Part shown: positions 35,189-42,414 of the stretch, in pieces
Numbering within the stretch: position 1 is the first letter of the stretch
Layout of the letters: every line of letters starts with the position of its first letter
Assembly (NCBI GenBank): GCA_044228505.1
Contig: JBGAUT010000025.1
Span: 1-64,000, forward strand
Direction of reading: 5' to 3'
Origin: JAEUKA01 sp044228505
GTDB taxonomy: Bacteria > Myxococcota_A > Polyangia > Palsa-1104 > JAEUJZ01
DNA: 64,000 nt
Made by a program: the position numbers and the translations under genes
Notes under the pieces: generated by a model
Databases searched by the model: none
Told to the model about the DNA's origin: nothing
What the model saw: only the letters and a program-made list of their open reading frames with translations

Positions 35189-36190
35189 TTAGCTGGTGAG
35201 CCAGTTCCAAGCGCGGCGGGCTCCACCAGCAACGGCAGATGCTCCGCTGGAGATCGCGCCACCAACGGCTCTGGCTCCGTTTGCAACAGCGCCACCGACG
35301 GCTTGGGCTCCGTTTGAAATGGCCCCGCCGACTGCGGATGCTCCATTTGAAATGGCACGGCCAGCCGTTCCAGCGGCGTTCGAGATGCCATTGATGGCCG
35401 CACCGCCGAGCGATTTTGCTCCATCCCAGGCCTGCGCACCGAGGTGAGCCGCGCCGGCGAGCCCGACGTTGGCGAACCCACCGATTGCACCGAGTGCGCC
35501 TTGCCAGCCAAGACCGCTGATGTTGCGGGCTGCACCGGAGACGCCTTGCCACGCTTCACGCCCGGTGTCGGCCAGCCAACCACCGGCCCCACGGATGCCT
35601 TGGCCAACGCCGCTTGCCGCATCACCGAGCGAGTTCCAGTTGCGTGCCCCGTTGACGAAGTTCGAGATGCCCTGGCCCGCTTCGCCGGCCTTGTTTCCCG
35701 CCCAGTCCACGGCGTCTTGTCCCATCACGCGAGCGCCGAAGAAGCCTTGCAGCCCTTTGCCAAAGCCCTGCGCGTCCTGAGAATAGCGGCCGCCGTTGGC
35801 AGCCATTTCCGCACGGGTCGAATTGACGAGCGTACGGTCGTCCTCGCGGGTTCGGTGCAGACCGTCCCACGTGAACATGTCCATGGTGCTCGCATCTGCA
35901 CCAAGGTGTTTGTAATAACCGTGGTCATGGACCTGCGCCGCCGCATCCATGCCATCGACCGCCTGATATCGCGGGTTGTTGAGCATGTGCGGATCGACAT
36001 ACGGGTCGTAGCTTGGATCTCGTGCCCGCTGCTGCTTGATGTAGTCCGCTTCCTCATGATCCATTCGGTTGCCGGGACCAGCCCAGTTGCCGTAGCCGAC
36101 GAATCGTTCGGCGGCGTTGGTCCTCCATGAGTTTTCAGAATCGCCCTGTGTATGATGGCCGTCGTATGGCGTCGCTTCGTAATCCGACAC
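35189..36190 (-). CDS. Parvovirus-type phospholipase A2-like protein with amphipathic repeat tail
   Basis: This 333-residue protein is not a member of a family I can name with certainty, but it carries the hallmark of parvoviral/secreted phospholipase A2. A Ca-loop-like YGNWAGPGN lies at 33-41 and MDAAAQVHDHGYY at 81-93, where His88-Asp89 and Tyr92 fit HDxxY. Parvovirus VP1 has YLGPGN and DAAAxxHDxAY at similar spacing. From about 155 on the protein is Ala/Gly-rich amphipathic sequence ending in four tandem 11-12-residue repeats (AISNGASAVGG). The start is GTG 36190, with GGAGG five bases upstream; the longer frame to 36703 overlaps the divergent propeller gene and is not used. No signal peptide; it may be a secreted effector or toxin (inference). 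Confidence 0.65.
   Translation of the reverse strand: MSDYEATPYDGHHTQGDSENSWRTNAAERFVGYGNWAGPGNRMDHEEADYIKQQRARDPSYDPYVDPHMLNNPRYQAVDGMDAAAQVHDHGYYKHLGADASTMDMFTWDGLHRTREDDRTLVNSTRAEMAANGGRYSQDAQGFGKGLQGFFGARVMGQDAVDWAGNKAGEAGQGISNFVNGARNWNSLGDAASGVGQGIRGAGGWLADTGREAWQGVSGAARNISGLGWQGALGAIGGFANVGLAGAAHLGAQAWDGAKSLGGAAINGISNAAGTAGRAISNGASAVGGAISNGAQAVGGAVANGARAVGGAISSGASAVAGGARRAWNWLTS
35220..35354 (-). repeat. 33-bp tandem repeat encoding AISNGAxAVGG
   Basis: Four copies (36, 33, 33 and 33 bases) in the 3' end of the PLA2-like gene. The units at 35256, 35289 and 35322 align base for base with a few substitutions. The encoded segments are amphipathic helices suited to membrane contact. Confidence 0.75.
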
Positions 36191-36333
36191 GGTTGCCTCC
36201 GAATGACAAAAATGGATCGCTGAGAATCTTGAATTGTCCGAGACAGCGAACGTGATCCAGTTATCGGCAAGTCCGCGTTGGTCGTTGTCTCGGGAACTGC
36301 GGCGGTTCATGTAGACTGTGCCAAGGAGCTCGG

Positions 36334-37365
36334 ATGTCACTTCGCAAGGTATGGATCGGTATTGCTGTTGGGGCAGTTGGCCTCGGATCACTATTGTGGG
36401 CTCGCTCGAAGGACGGCGCGCAACCTTCGTCGACCAAGCCTGGTGACAACGCGGCCCAAACCGGCGGTGGAGCCGACAAATCTGGCTGGACGAGAGCTCG
36501 ACGCTTGGCCTCACCGCTAGATCATCCCAAAGCGGTTGCTGTAGAGGGTGACCATGCGTTCGTGGTGACGGGAGGTTTTGCCAAGGCTGAAAATGCGGTA
36601 CTGCGGATCTCGGCGACGAGTGGGGCGGTCGAGACGCTGGTGCGAGTGCCGCAGATTTTGACCGGCGAGCTGGCGATTGACGACAAGTATGTCTACTTCT
36701 CATCGGAAGCGGCCAACGGCATCCTGCGCGTCAGCAAAATTGGGGGTCCAGCGGTCGTCGTGATCGAGGTGACGCGGCCCATCCATCTCGCGGTCGATGA
36801 GACACATGTGTATTTCTCGACGTTCCTCACGCAGCCGCCTGGGGGAGCGCTAATGCGGGTCGCCAAGTCGGGCGGCAACCCCGAAGTGCTAGTCGAAGCC
36901 CACGCGGGCATGGATCAGATCGTGGTCGACAGCGAAAATGTGTTCTTCCGCAGCAACAGCGGGCTGTGGCGTGTCCCCAAAAGCGGAGGGAAGGCCGATT
37001 GCTTGCTGCCCGCCACGCCGGACCATAACGTCGATAGACTCGTCGGTGATAGCAGCCATCTGTACTTCTTCCAAGGCATTGGCACTTCCGGCAAATACGC
37101 CGTCGCACGCATCCCCAAGCGAGGCGGAGCCACCGAGACGATTGCACCGGTGGCCAATCCAACGGCGAGGCTGGCTCTGTCGGATACCCACGTGTACTAC
37201 TTCCGAGCTGCAAGCTTGAACGACGACGCGCTCGTCAAAGTACCCAAGTCCGGCGGCACGCCTGAGCTAGTCGACGGCGCGGGCTACAGCACGGGCTATC
37301 TGACGGTATCGGGTGGCGATGTCTATTTCACCGATATCAACAGCCTATTTCGTGTTCCCAAGTAG
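36334..37365 (+). CDS. Membrane-anchored or secreted six-bladed beta-propeller
   Basis: This 343-residue protein has an N-terminal hydrophobic segment (VWIGIAVGAVGLGSLLWA) that acts as signal or anchor, a Gly/Ser linker and repeats of about 45 residues. Each repeat contains a strand like YVYFSSEAANGILRVSKIGG or NVFFRSNSGLWRVPKSGG. The repeated VYFxxxxxxLxRVPKSGG pattern is common in secreted myxobacterial propeller proteins of unknown function. GGAG lies five bases before the ATG. The last 21 bases overlap the end of the convergent histidine-kinase-like gene. Confidence 0.75.
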   Translation: MSLRKVWIGIAVGAVGLGSLLWARSKDGAQPSSTKPGDNAAQTGGGADKSGWTRARRLASPLDHPKAVAVEGDHAFVVTGGFAKAENAVLRISATSGAVETLVRVPQILTGELAIDDKYVYFSSEAANGILRVSKIGGPAVVVIEVTRPIHLAVDETHVYFSTFLTQPPGGALMRVAKSGGNPEVLVEAHAGMDQIVVDSENVFFRSNSGLWRVPKSGGKADCLLPATPDHNVDRLVGDSSHLYFFQGIGTSGKYAVARIPKRGGATETIAPVANPTARLALSDTHVYYFRAASLNDDALVKVPKSGGTPELVDGAGYSTGYLTVSGGDVYFTDINSLFRVPK

Positions 37366-38505
37366 TCCGTCTTCACTCGCCGTTTCGGCGGATGTTCGAT
37401 CAAGAACCGGTGACAAGAAAAGACGCAGCTCGGTCGTCATGCCATCTGGCCGACAGTCCGTGGATTGGCTTCGGGTCTGGATGGCGAACTTGTGTTGAGC
37501 GGCCGTCACCAGCTCGTGCCACGTGGCTAGCTCCGTACGCGTCAGAGGTGGACCATTGTCTTCCAGGCGCAGTTCAATGGTAGGACCGATTTCACTTGAC
37601 AAACTTTGTTCTATGGAAACTTGGGTGCGGTGCTCTGGTCCGAGTCGTGGAATGGTCCGTAGCAACCAGCGCGACAGCAAGATCGTAAGATCGCTGCGCA
37701 CCATTCGGACGAGCACAGGCTCGACCACCAACATCGCGGGCCGTAACTCACGCTCCAACGGGAGTGCACCGATTCGATACTGCAAGTTCGGCTGAAGACG
37801 TTCCGCGAAGAGCTGATACAGATCGGCCAACAGTGGCAAAAGCGATACCGTTGTGATTTCTCCCGTCCCAGTGCCGATATAGCCCCGCATGGCGCGCACG
37901 ACATCTCGGGCTCGTCGACCGCCCCTGAGCAGCAGCGCCAACATCTCTTGAAGCTCATCGGTAAGCAGTTGGGCGCGTAGCCGCAACGACTCGTCTTGCT
38001 GTGGCTGCTCGGCCCAGGACAGGAGGCAGTCCGAAAGCTCACCGTGGGTGTCCTTGAGCGGTGCCACGAGCGACACCATGCTGCTCACCGGGTTGTTGAT
38101 CTCGCTCGTCAAGCTGGCGACGACGCTGCCCACCGCTGCCAGTCGTTCACTCCGCACCAGCTCCTCGCGCGCTTGCTGAAGCTTGGCCACCGCTTGTACA
38201 AGCGAGGCGTTGTGACGGGCAAGCTCGGCGCTGCGACGGGCTACCTCACCTTCGAGCTGCAGGTTGAGTTCGGTGCTTGAGCGCAGCCGATCCAGGAGCG
38301 CCCGCCGCAGGCCCTCCAGCCTGAGCAGCACCGTCCACAGCTCACCGGGGAGGGGCTCGCTGAGCAGCAGTCGATTCCATTCCCCCCTCGACAGCGCCAG
38401 CACTTGGTCGCGAAGTCGTCGCAACGGCCGCACCCAGCCCGACCACAGCAGGATGGTCAGCCAAGCCGCGATCGCAAAGGCGATCCCGAGGACAAGCATC
38501 CACAT
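37345..38505 (-). CDS. Histidine-kinase-like protein lacking the phospho-acceptor His
   Basis: This 386-residue protein has one membrane helix at the very N-terminus, a HAMP-like segment (WVRPLRRLRDQVLALSRGEW), a coiled coil (about 75-120) and a dimerisation helix reading ERLAAVGSVVASLTSEINNP. In this class of kinases the motif is (A)HEINNP; here Ser replaces His. The ATPase part has DNGPPL instead of DNGxGI, and the second Gly box is not visible. It is therefore a pseudo-histidine kinase, perhaps a scaffold or a dominant regulator of another kinase (inference). There is no periplasmic sensor domain, so the N-terminus could be shortened. Convergent with the propeller gene, overlapping it by 21 bases. 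Confidence 0.75.
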   Translation of the reverse strand: MWMLVLGIAFAIAAWLTILLWSGWVRPLRRLRDQVLALSRGEWNRLLLSEPLPGELWTVLLRLEGLRRALLDRLRSSTELNLQLEGEVARRSAELARHNASLVQAVAKLQQAREELVRSERLAAVGSVVASLTSEINNPVSSMVSLVAPLKDTHGELSDCLLSWAEQPQQDESLRLRAQLLTDELQEMLALLLRGGRRARDVVRAMRGYIGTGTGEITTVSLLPLLADLYQLFAERLQPNLQYRIGALPLERELRPAMLVVEPVLVRMVRSDLTILLSRWLLRTIPRLGPEHRTQVSIEQSLSSEIGPTIELRLEDNGPPLTRTELATWHELVTAAQHKFAIQTRSQSTDCRPDGMTTELRLFLSPVLDRTSAETASEDGLLGNTK

Positions 38506-38609
38506 CGCGGCACAGCGTTACACTGGCTGTATTCCGTTGTCCGCCAAAAACTGCTGTTTGGAGTGGCGAGACGGTAGCGTACTCAGCCACTTGAGGTAAG
38601 ATATTGCGC

Positions 38610-39353
38610 ATGAAGGCAACTCTCTTTTCTATCCTGACTCTCGTCGGTGCGTCCTTGATACCAGGTGCGGCAGAGGCGCAAAACTGCGCCGTTCACTACG
38701 CTGCGGCGTTTGCCCGGATCTCTGGTTCGGTGCCCAAGGCAGTGACCCAGCTCGCGGCGGACCAAGAGGTCGATGCCGCACTAGGGCCCCGTCCACAGCA
38801 GTGTGAGGCAGGTGCCTACGCATCGTTTTTGGAGCAGTTCGAAGGCTTCGGTCGGGTGGCGATTCGGGCTGCTCAGTCTCGTCGTGGTCCCAAGGGAGCG
38901 TTGCAGATGGGCAACGAGAACCAGATTCGGCTGGCGATCTCGATGTTTCGCAAAGGTTCTCCCGTCAAAGTTCCGCTGCCTGATTCCAAGGCTGGCGTCA
39001 GTCTGTTCAAGCAAGTTCGTAGCAACTTGAACGCGGTGGCAGATGATGCGGGCAACACGCCGATGATGCTGGCGCTGCTCGACGCGATGACCGCCGTAGG
39101 GTCACCATCGGCAATCGAGGAAATGGTCAGCGTTGGACAGGGTCCTGCCGGGGGGGCAACCCCTGCTGGTGGAACGGCTCCTCCGGGGGGAGTGCAGCAG
39201 GTTCGGGTTCCGCCCGTGCCGCTTCCTGCGTGGGCGGTGATCAAGCTCTACGAGGCGCGTGACCTGTGCAAGCCGCAGGACGTCGCTGGTATCCAGGTGC
39301 GGCTCCAGGATGTCATCAACTGGATGGAGTCGAACTCCCAGCTTCAGCCGTAA
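38610..39353 (+). CDS. Secreted protein of unknown function
   Basis: This exported protein of 247 residues has a signal peptide (MKATLFSILTLVGASLIPGAAEA, cleavage before QNC). The mature part is mainly helical (about 30-165), followed by a Gly/Pro/Ala loop (about 172-200) and a last helical piece with a Cys. No known domain recognised. The start at ATG 38610 has GAGGTAAG before it; a TTG two codons upstream is also in frame. It is divergent from the histidine-kinase-like gene. Confidence 0.65.
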   Translation: MKATLFSILTLVGASLIPGAAEAQNCAVHYAAAFARISGSVPKAVTQLAADQEVDAALGPRPQQCEAGAYASFLEQFEGFGRVAIRAAQSRRGPKGALQMGNENQIRLAISMFRKGSPVKVPLPDSKAGVSLFKQVRSNLNAVADDAGNTPMMLALLDAMTAVGSPSAIEEMVSVGQGPAGGATPAGGTAPPGGVQQVRVPPVPLPAWAVIKLYEARDLCKPQDVAGIQVRLQDVINWMESNSQLQP

Positions 39354-39588
39354 ATTCGCGTAGCTAGCTGTTTCGAGGGCGGTATGCGATTGGCCGATAA
39401 TGGGTGTCGCATACTCTGGGCTTTGGTAGAACTCAATTTCAATTTGACGACCATTGCCTTGCACCTTACGCTCGAGGGAGAACCTCTACTTAGGGCCATT
39501 CTCCATGACGTATAAGACACAGCTTCGATTGTTCGATTCGCTCTCCAAAACGCTGATCCGGAATCCCTCTATCCATCAATCAAATCAA

Positions 39589-40287
39589 ATGGTTAGCCGC
39601 GCTGGCCGCTCGACGGGCTGGCTGGGCGGACTGGCTGCGGTCGTGGCGCTCGCGATGGGTTGTTCTTCGACCGACACGACCATGATGCCGACGCCCATGC
39701 CCGTGCCAGACATGGCGATGCCGATGTACAATTATACATCAGCGACGATCAACCAGATTGACACGGATCCCGGCAATGGTCCGTTTGGCAATGGCGTACG
39801 CGTGGTCCTGGACCGTGTAGTGGCCGTTACTAAAGTCGACAAGTACGTAAATTCGGCAAACCAGCAGTGTCGCTACCAGATCTGGGTGCAGGACGCGAAT
39901 TGTAAGACACCGCCGTGCGGGCTCGTGGTCAAAGCGATTGGTCCGATGGCACCAAGCGCGACTTCTACTGGCAAAGACTGTCCTTCTGCCAGCGTGAGCG
40001 GCACGCTGTTGAATGCGGTTGGCAAGGGCGACAACGTACGGGTCAGCGGTCGGCTGATCGTCGAAGTGGACAACAATCCGCCGATGACGGTGGTCGAGCA
40101 TCAGCTCTTTGTGGAAGCTATGGAAATTCTCTCTGCCGACCTAACGGTGAACCCTGTCGTGATCAGTGACCAAACGGTATTCGCCCAGTTTGTGTCGCAT
40201 TACGTCGCCATCGTTGAGAGATTCACGAGTATTTCCCTAACACCGACAGAAACCACTAGGGAAGATCTTTCGTTGCGCTCTGTGTAG
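39589..40287 (+). CDS. OB-fold-like lipoprotein, 5' part of a disrupted gene
   Basis: This is a predicted lipoprotein with lipobox LAMGC (Cys24 from ATG 39589) and a Met/Pro-rich linker, then a beta-rich domain (VRVVLDRVVAVTKVDKY, IWVQDANC, NVRVSGRLIVEV) that resembles an OB-fold. Coding similarity runs to TVFAQFVSH (base 40200). The last 29 codons to the stop at 40287 are unrelated and Ser/Thr-rich. The lost C-terminus is found 4.0 kb downstream at 44197, where KGVTWNKYEGM follows directly. Both breakpoints carry TGTCGCAT. Joined, the gene would encode 293 residues. The frame is open upstream to 39454, but the ATG at 39589 gives a normal signal peptide. Confidence 0.72.
   Translation: MVSRAGRSTGWLGGLAAVVALAMGCSSTDTTMMPTPMPVPDMAMPMYNYTSATINQIDTDPGNGPFGNGVRVVLDRVVAVTKVDKYVNSANQQCRYQIWVQDANCKTPPCGLVVKAIGPMAPSATSTGKDCPSASVSGTLLNAVGKGDNVRVSGRLIVEVDNNPPMTVVEHQLFVEAMEILSADLTVNPVVISDQTVFAQFVSHYVAIVERFTSISLTPTETTREDLSLRSV
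40193..40200 (+). repeat. Direct repeat TGTCGCAT, left copy
   Basis: Eight bases at the left breakpoint of the 4.0-kb insert, encoding part of VSH in the lipoprotein. An identical copy is at 44189-44196. Confidence 0.7.
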
Positions 40288-40458
40288 CTACCCTGCCGAT
40301 TATGGTCGGAATCGTAGTCCACCAACGTACATTACATCGTTCGACCAGGGGGCTTTCCGGTCTGATTCCGCGTATTACATTACCATTGCTAGTTGTCTGT
40401 TCGCAGAGGTGCGACGGACTCTGGCGAAAGGTCGATTGGAATCTAGAAGGAGAAGAGT

Positions 40459-41103
40459 ATGGCTCACAAAGAACGACATGAAACCGTGGGTACGCTGAAG
40501 CTGACAGGGGATGGCTCGGTGAGCACCAAGCCCGACGTGGCGGAACTTGATCTGGGAGTCACGGTCGAGGCCAAAAGTGCTGGCGAAGCGATTCGAGCGA
40601 ATGCAGCCCGGATGAGTGCGGTGATTGCTCACATCAAAGCCCTGAACATTCCGGCCGAATCGCTCAAGACCACGGGCATCAGTCTGTCACCCATCTACGA
40701 TTACGACGAAAAGAGTCCAACCAAAGGACAAATTATCGCCTATCGGGTCGATGACATGCTGCGTGTGCTAAGCGAAGTGGATCAAGCAGGTGTGGTGCTC
40801 GATGTTGCGGTGGGTGCCGGAGCGAACCTCGCTTCGGGAATTCGCTTCTCGCTGCGTGATGCTCAAGCGTTCCGTGAGCAAGCGCTAGCGGCCGCCGTGA
40901 AAGCTGCAGATCGGTCGGCTACTATCGTGGCTCAAGCGCTCGGAGCAGAGCTCGATCCGCCGCACCAGATCGATGTCCTGTCAACGATGAGCAGCCCGGT
41001 TGTCCGGATGTCGAAGTCAGCCGCAGAGGTGGGCACTCCGGTCGAGGCTGGTACGCTGTCCATCCATGCCAGTGTTCAGGTTGAGCGCCGCTATCGACTC
41101 TAG
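40459..41103 (+). CDS. SIMPL-domain (DUF541/YggE-like) protein
   Basis: This 214-residue protein spans one SIMPL domain: TLKLTGDGSVSTKPDVAELDLGV at the start, the helix AIRANAARMSAVIAHIKALN, the TGISLSPIYDYD strand, YRVDDMLRV, and the final SIHASVQVERRY. SIMPL/YggE proteins are usually periplasmic and linked to oxidative stress, but no signal peptide is seen here, so it may be cytosolic. AAGGAGAAG lies five bases before the ATG. It is the first gene in the 4.0-kb insert. Confidence 0.82.
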   Translation: MAHKERHETVGTLKLTGDGSVSTKPDVAELDLGVTVEAKSAGEAIRANAARMSAVIAHIKALNIPAESLKTTGISLSPIYDYDEKSPTKGQIIAYRVDDMLRVLSEVDQAGVVLDVAVGAGANLASGIRFSLRDAQAFREQALAAAVKAADRSATIVAQALGAELDPPHQIDVLSTMSSPVVRMSKSAAEVGTPVEAGTLSIHASVQVERRYRL

Positions 41104-41254
41104 CTCCGCCGACCGAGTCTTGAGCTCTTCCTTCCATTGCCGCCACACCCAATCCAGCGCTGAGCACAGACAGACCCAGCAGATTCGATGGCGGTTCCCC
41201 GCTTGCTGCGCTCGGTAGGGAATCCCACAGCGCTCCTTGCCGAGCAATAAGCCC

Positions 41255-41281
41255 AAAAAGCACAGCCGGGCAGCCCCGGCT
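41255..41281 (-). terminator. Rho-independent terminator
   Basis: AGCCGGG-(4-base loop)-CCCGGCT forms a 7-bp GC-rich stem; on the minus strand it is followed after four bases by TTTTT. It lies 39 bases after the stop of the minus-strand gene ending at 41320 and can also stop transcripts from the SIMPL gene. Confidence 0.65.
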
Positions 41282-41319
41282 TTCGTGTGATGACTAGAGT
41301 GGGCGAAAGAGAGTGACTC

Positions 41320-42351
41320 CTACTCCCTCACTCCACCATGAGAATTGGTGACCTGGACCGAGGGAGTCATTGTCCCCCTTTCTGCCGTTGCCAAGGTTGG
41401 GAGTCGCAGTTGAGATCGGACCCAAGCGTGATAGCCGACTTGCACACCGTCAGCAATGTAGCGCCGCTTGTCGAACTGGACGCTGCCCCCAAAGTCGCTA
41501 AGCTCTGCGTTTCTGGCATACGAAAGGGAGTCATTCTGGATGCGGAGTGGACGGAAGTTCTTGAATCCACCACCCTGACTTTCTCCGCCCCGGACGTTTT
41601 TTTCGGATAGCGAACCGAAGGTCAAAAATCCGTCCGGGTGTCCGTCAAACGTCAAGACCTCGCCATGCGCTCCCAATCCATAGACCACCAGGACGTGTCC
41701 GTTGGGATCGTAATAGGTGGTACCGGGGTGAATCGCAGCGCGATCGATCGTGGTCTGATAAAAATCAGCGTGCTCAATATCAGGAGCGGTCCGGAAGTAG
41801 CCAGAGTGCACGGCGCTGCTTAGGCTTTCAAAGAGCTTGCGTGGGGTTGCGAATTCCCGCCAAGTCCGGACTCCGTCCGGTCGAGCGTTGCGATAGTAAC
41901 GGGCATCGCGACCCTGTCCTCTCATCTCCTTTGTGAATCCGAAGGGTAGATCATGACGGTAGGAGAAGTAGGCGCGCAGAATGTAAGGTACGTCCGCACA
42001 GTCAGCCCGGAAGCGGAACTCCCGACCAAGCGGCTCAGGATCGGGATTGATGGTGGAATCGTTAAGGCACGCAGCAAGTGTTCGACATCTGCGCTGCGCA
42101 ATCTTTTCGCCAAGTGCGACCACAAAGGCGCTGTACTGAGATTCTAGCTGCGGAGTCCAATTGCGGAGTCCAGGCCAGACTATGGCAGTGGGCTGATCGA
42201 TGCGGGAACTGGTGGTGTTGTGAGGACTTACGTGAAGCGAAGGCTGAGGTTGGGGAGCGCGGGCCGGACTGGCCAGCGCCGAGTTTGGAAGAGTGTTGGA
42301 GAAGACGGCTACAGAGACACCAACAAGGCTCACCCAGCTTCGTGTTGTCAT
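41320..42351 (-). CDS. Secreted papain/NlpC-like hydrolase candidate (paralogue 1)
   Basis: This exported protein of 343 residues starts at ATG 42351, which opens a signal peptide (MTTRSWVSLVGVSVAVFSNT). Shared blocks with its divergent neighbour are ADCADVPYILRAYFSYRHDLPFGF, SAVHSGYF, TTYYDPNGHVLVVYGL, FDGHPDGFL and QGGGFKNFRPLR. The order Cys (in DCAD), His (in NGHVLVV) and Asp/His (in DGHPDG) is what a papain-fold (NlpC/P60- or transglutaminase-like) cysteine hydrolase would show, so a Cys-His-Asp centre is proposed (inference). I do not recognise a named family. The upstream frame to 42558 overlaps the other paralogue and is not used. Confidence 0.65.
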   Translation of the reverse strand: MTTRSWVSLVGVSVAVFSNTLPNSALASPARAPQPQPSLHVSPHNTTSSRIDQPTAIVWPGLRNWTPQLESQYSAFVVALGEKIAQRRCRTLAACLNDSTINPDPEPLGREFRFRADCADVPYILRAYFSYRHDLPFGFTKEMRGQGRDARYYRNARPDGVRTWREFATPRKLFESLSSAVHSGYFRTAPDIEHADFYQTTIDRAAIHPGTTYYDPNGHVLVVYGLGAHGEVLTFDGHPDGFLTFGSLSEKNVRGGESQGGGFKNFRPLRIQNDSLSYARNAELSDFGGSVQFDKRRYIADGVQVGYHAWVRSQLRLPTLATAERGTMTPSVQVTNSHGGVRE

Positions 42352-42373
42352 ACAGATTAGTGTTATTCTTAAT
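42345..42373 (+). promoter_or_regulatory. Candidate sigma70-type promoter
   Basis: TTGTCA (42345-42350), a 17-base spacer and CTTAAT (42368-42373) lie 41 bases before the GTG of the plus-strand paralogue. Five of six bases match at -35 and four of six at -10, so the call is tentative. Confidence 0.4.
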
Positions 42374-42414
42374 ACGGAAAACGGAAGATCCAATCCGTCA
42401 AAAAGTGAAAGATC

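Noticed and set aside
36191..36703. Upstream extension of the PLA2-like gene
   Set aside because: It lies opposite the start of the plus-strand propeller gene and is Ser/Pro/Arg-rich; the GTG at 36190 has GGAGG before it.
41104..41254. Small genes between the SIMPL gene and the terminator
   Set aside because: Only short frames without ribosome-binding sites; treated as 3' untranslated sequence.
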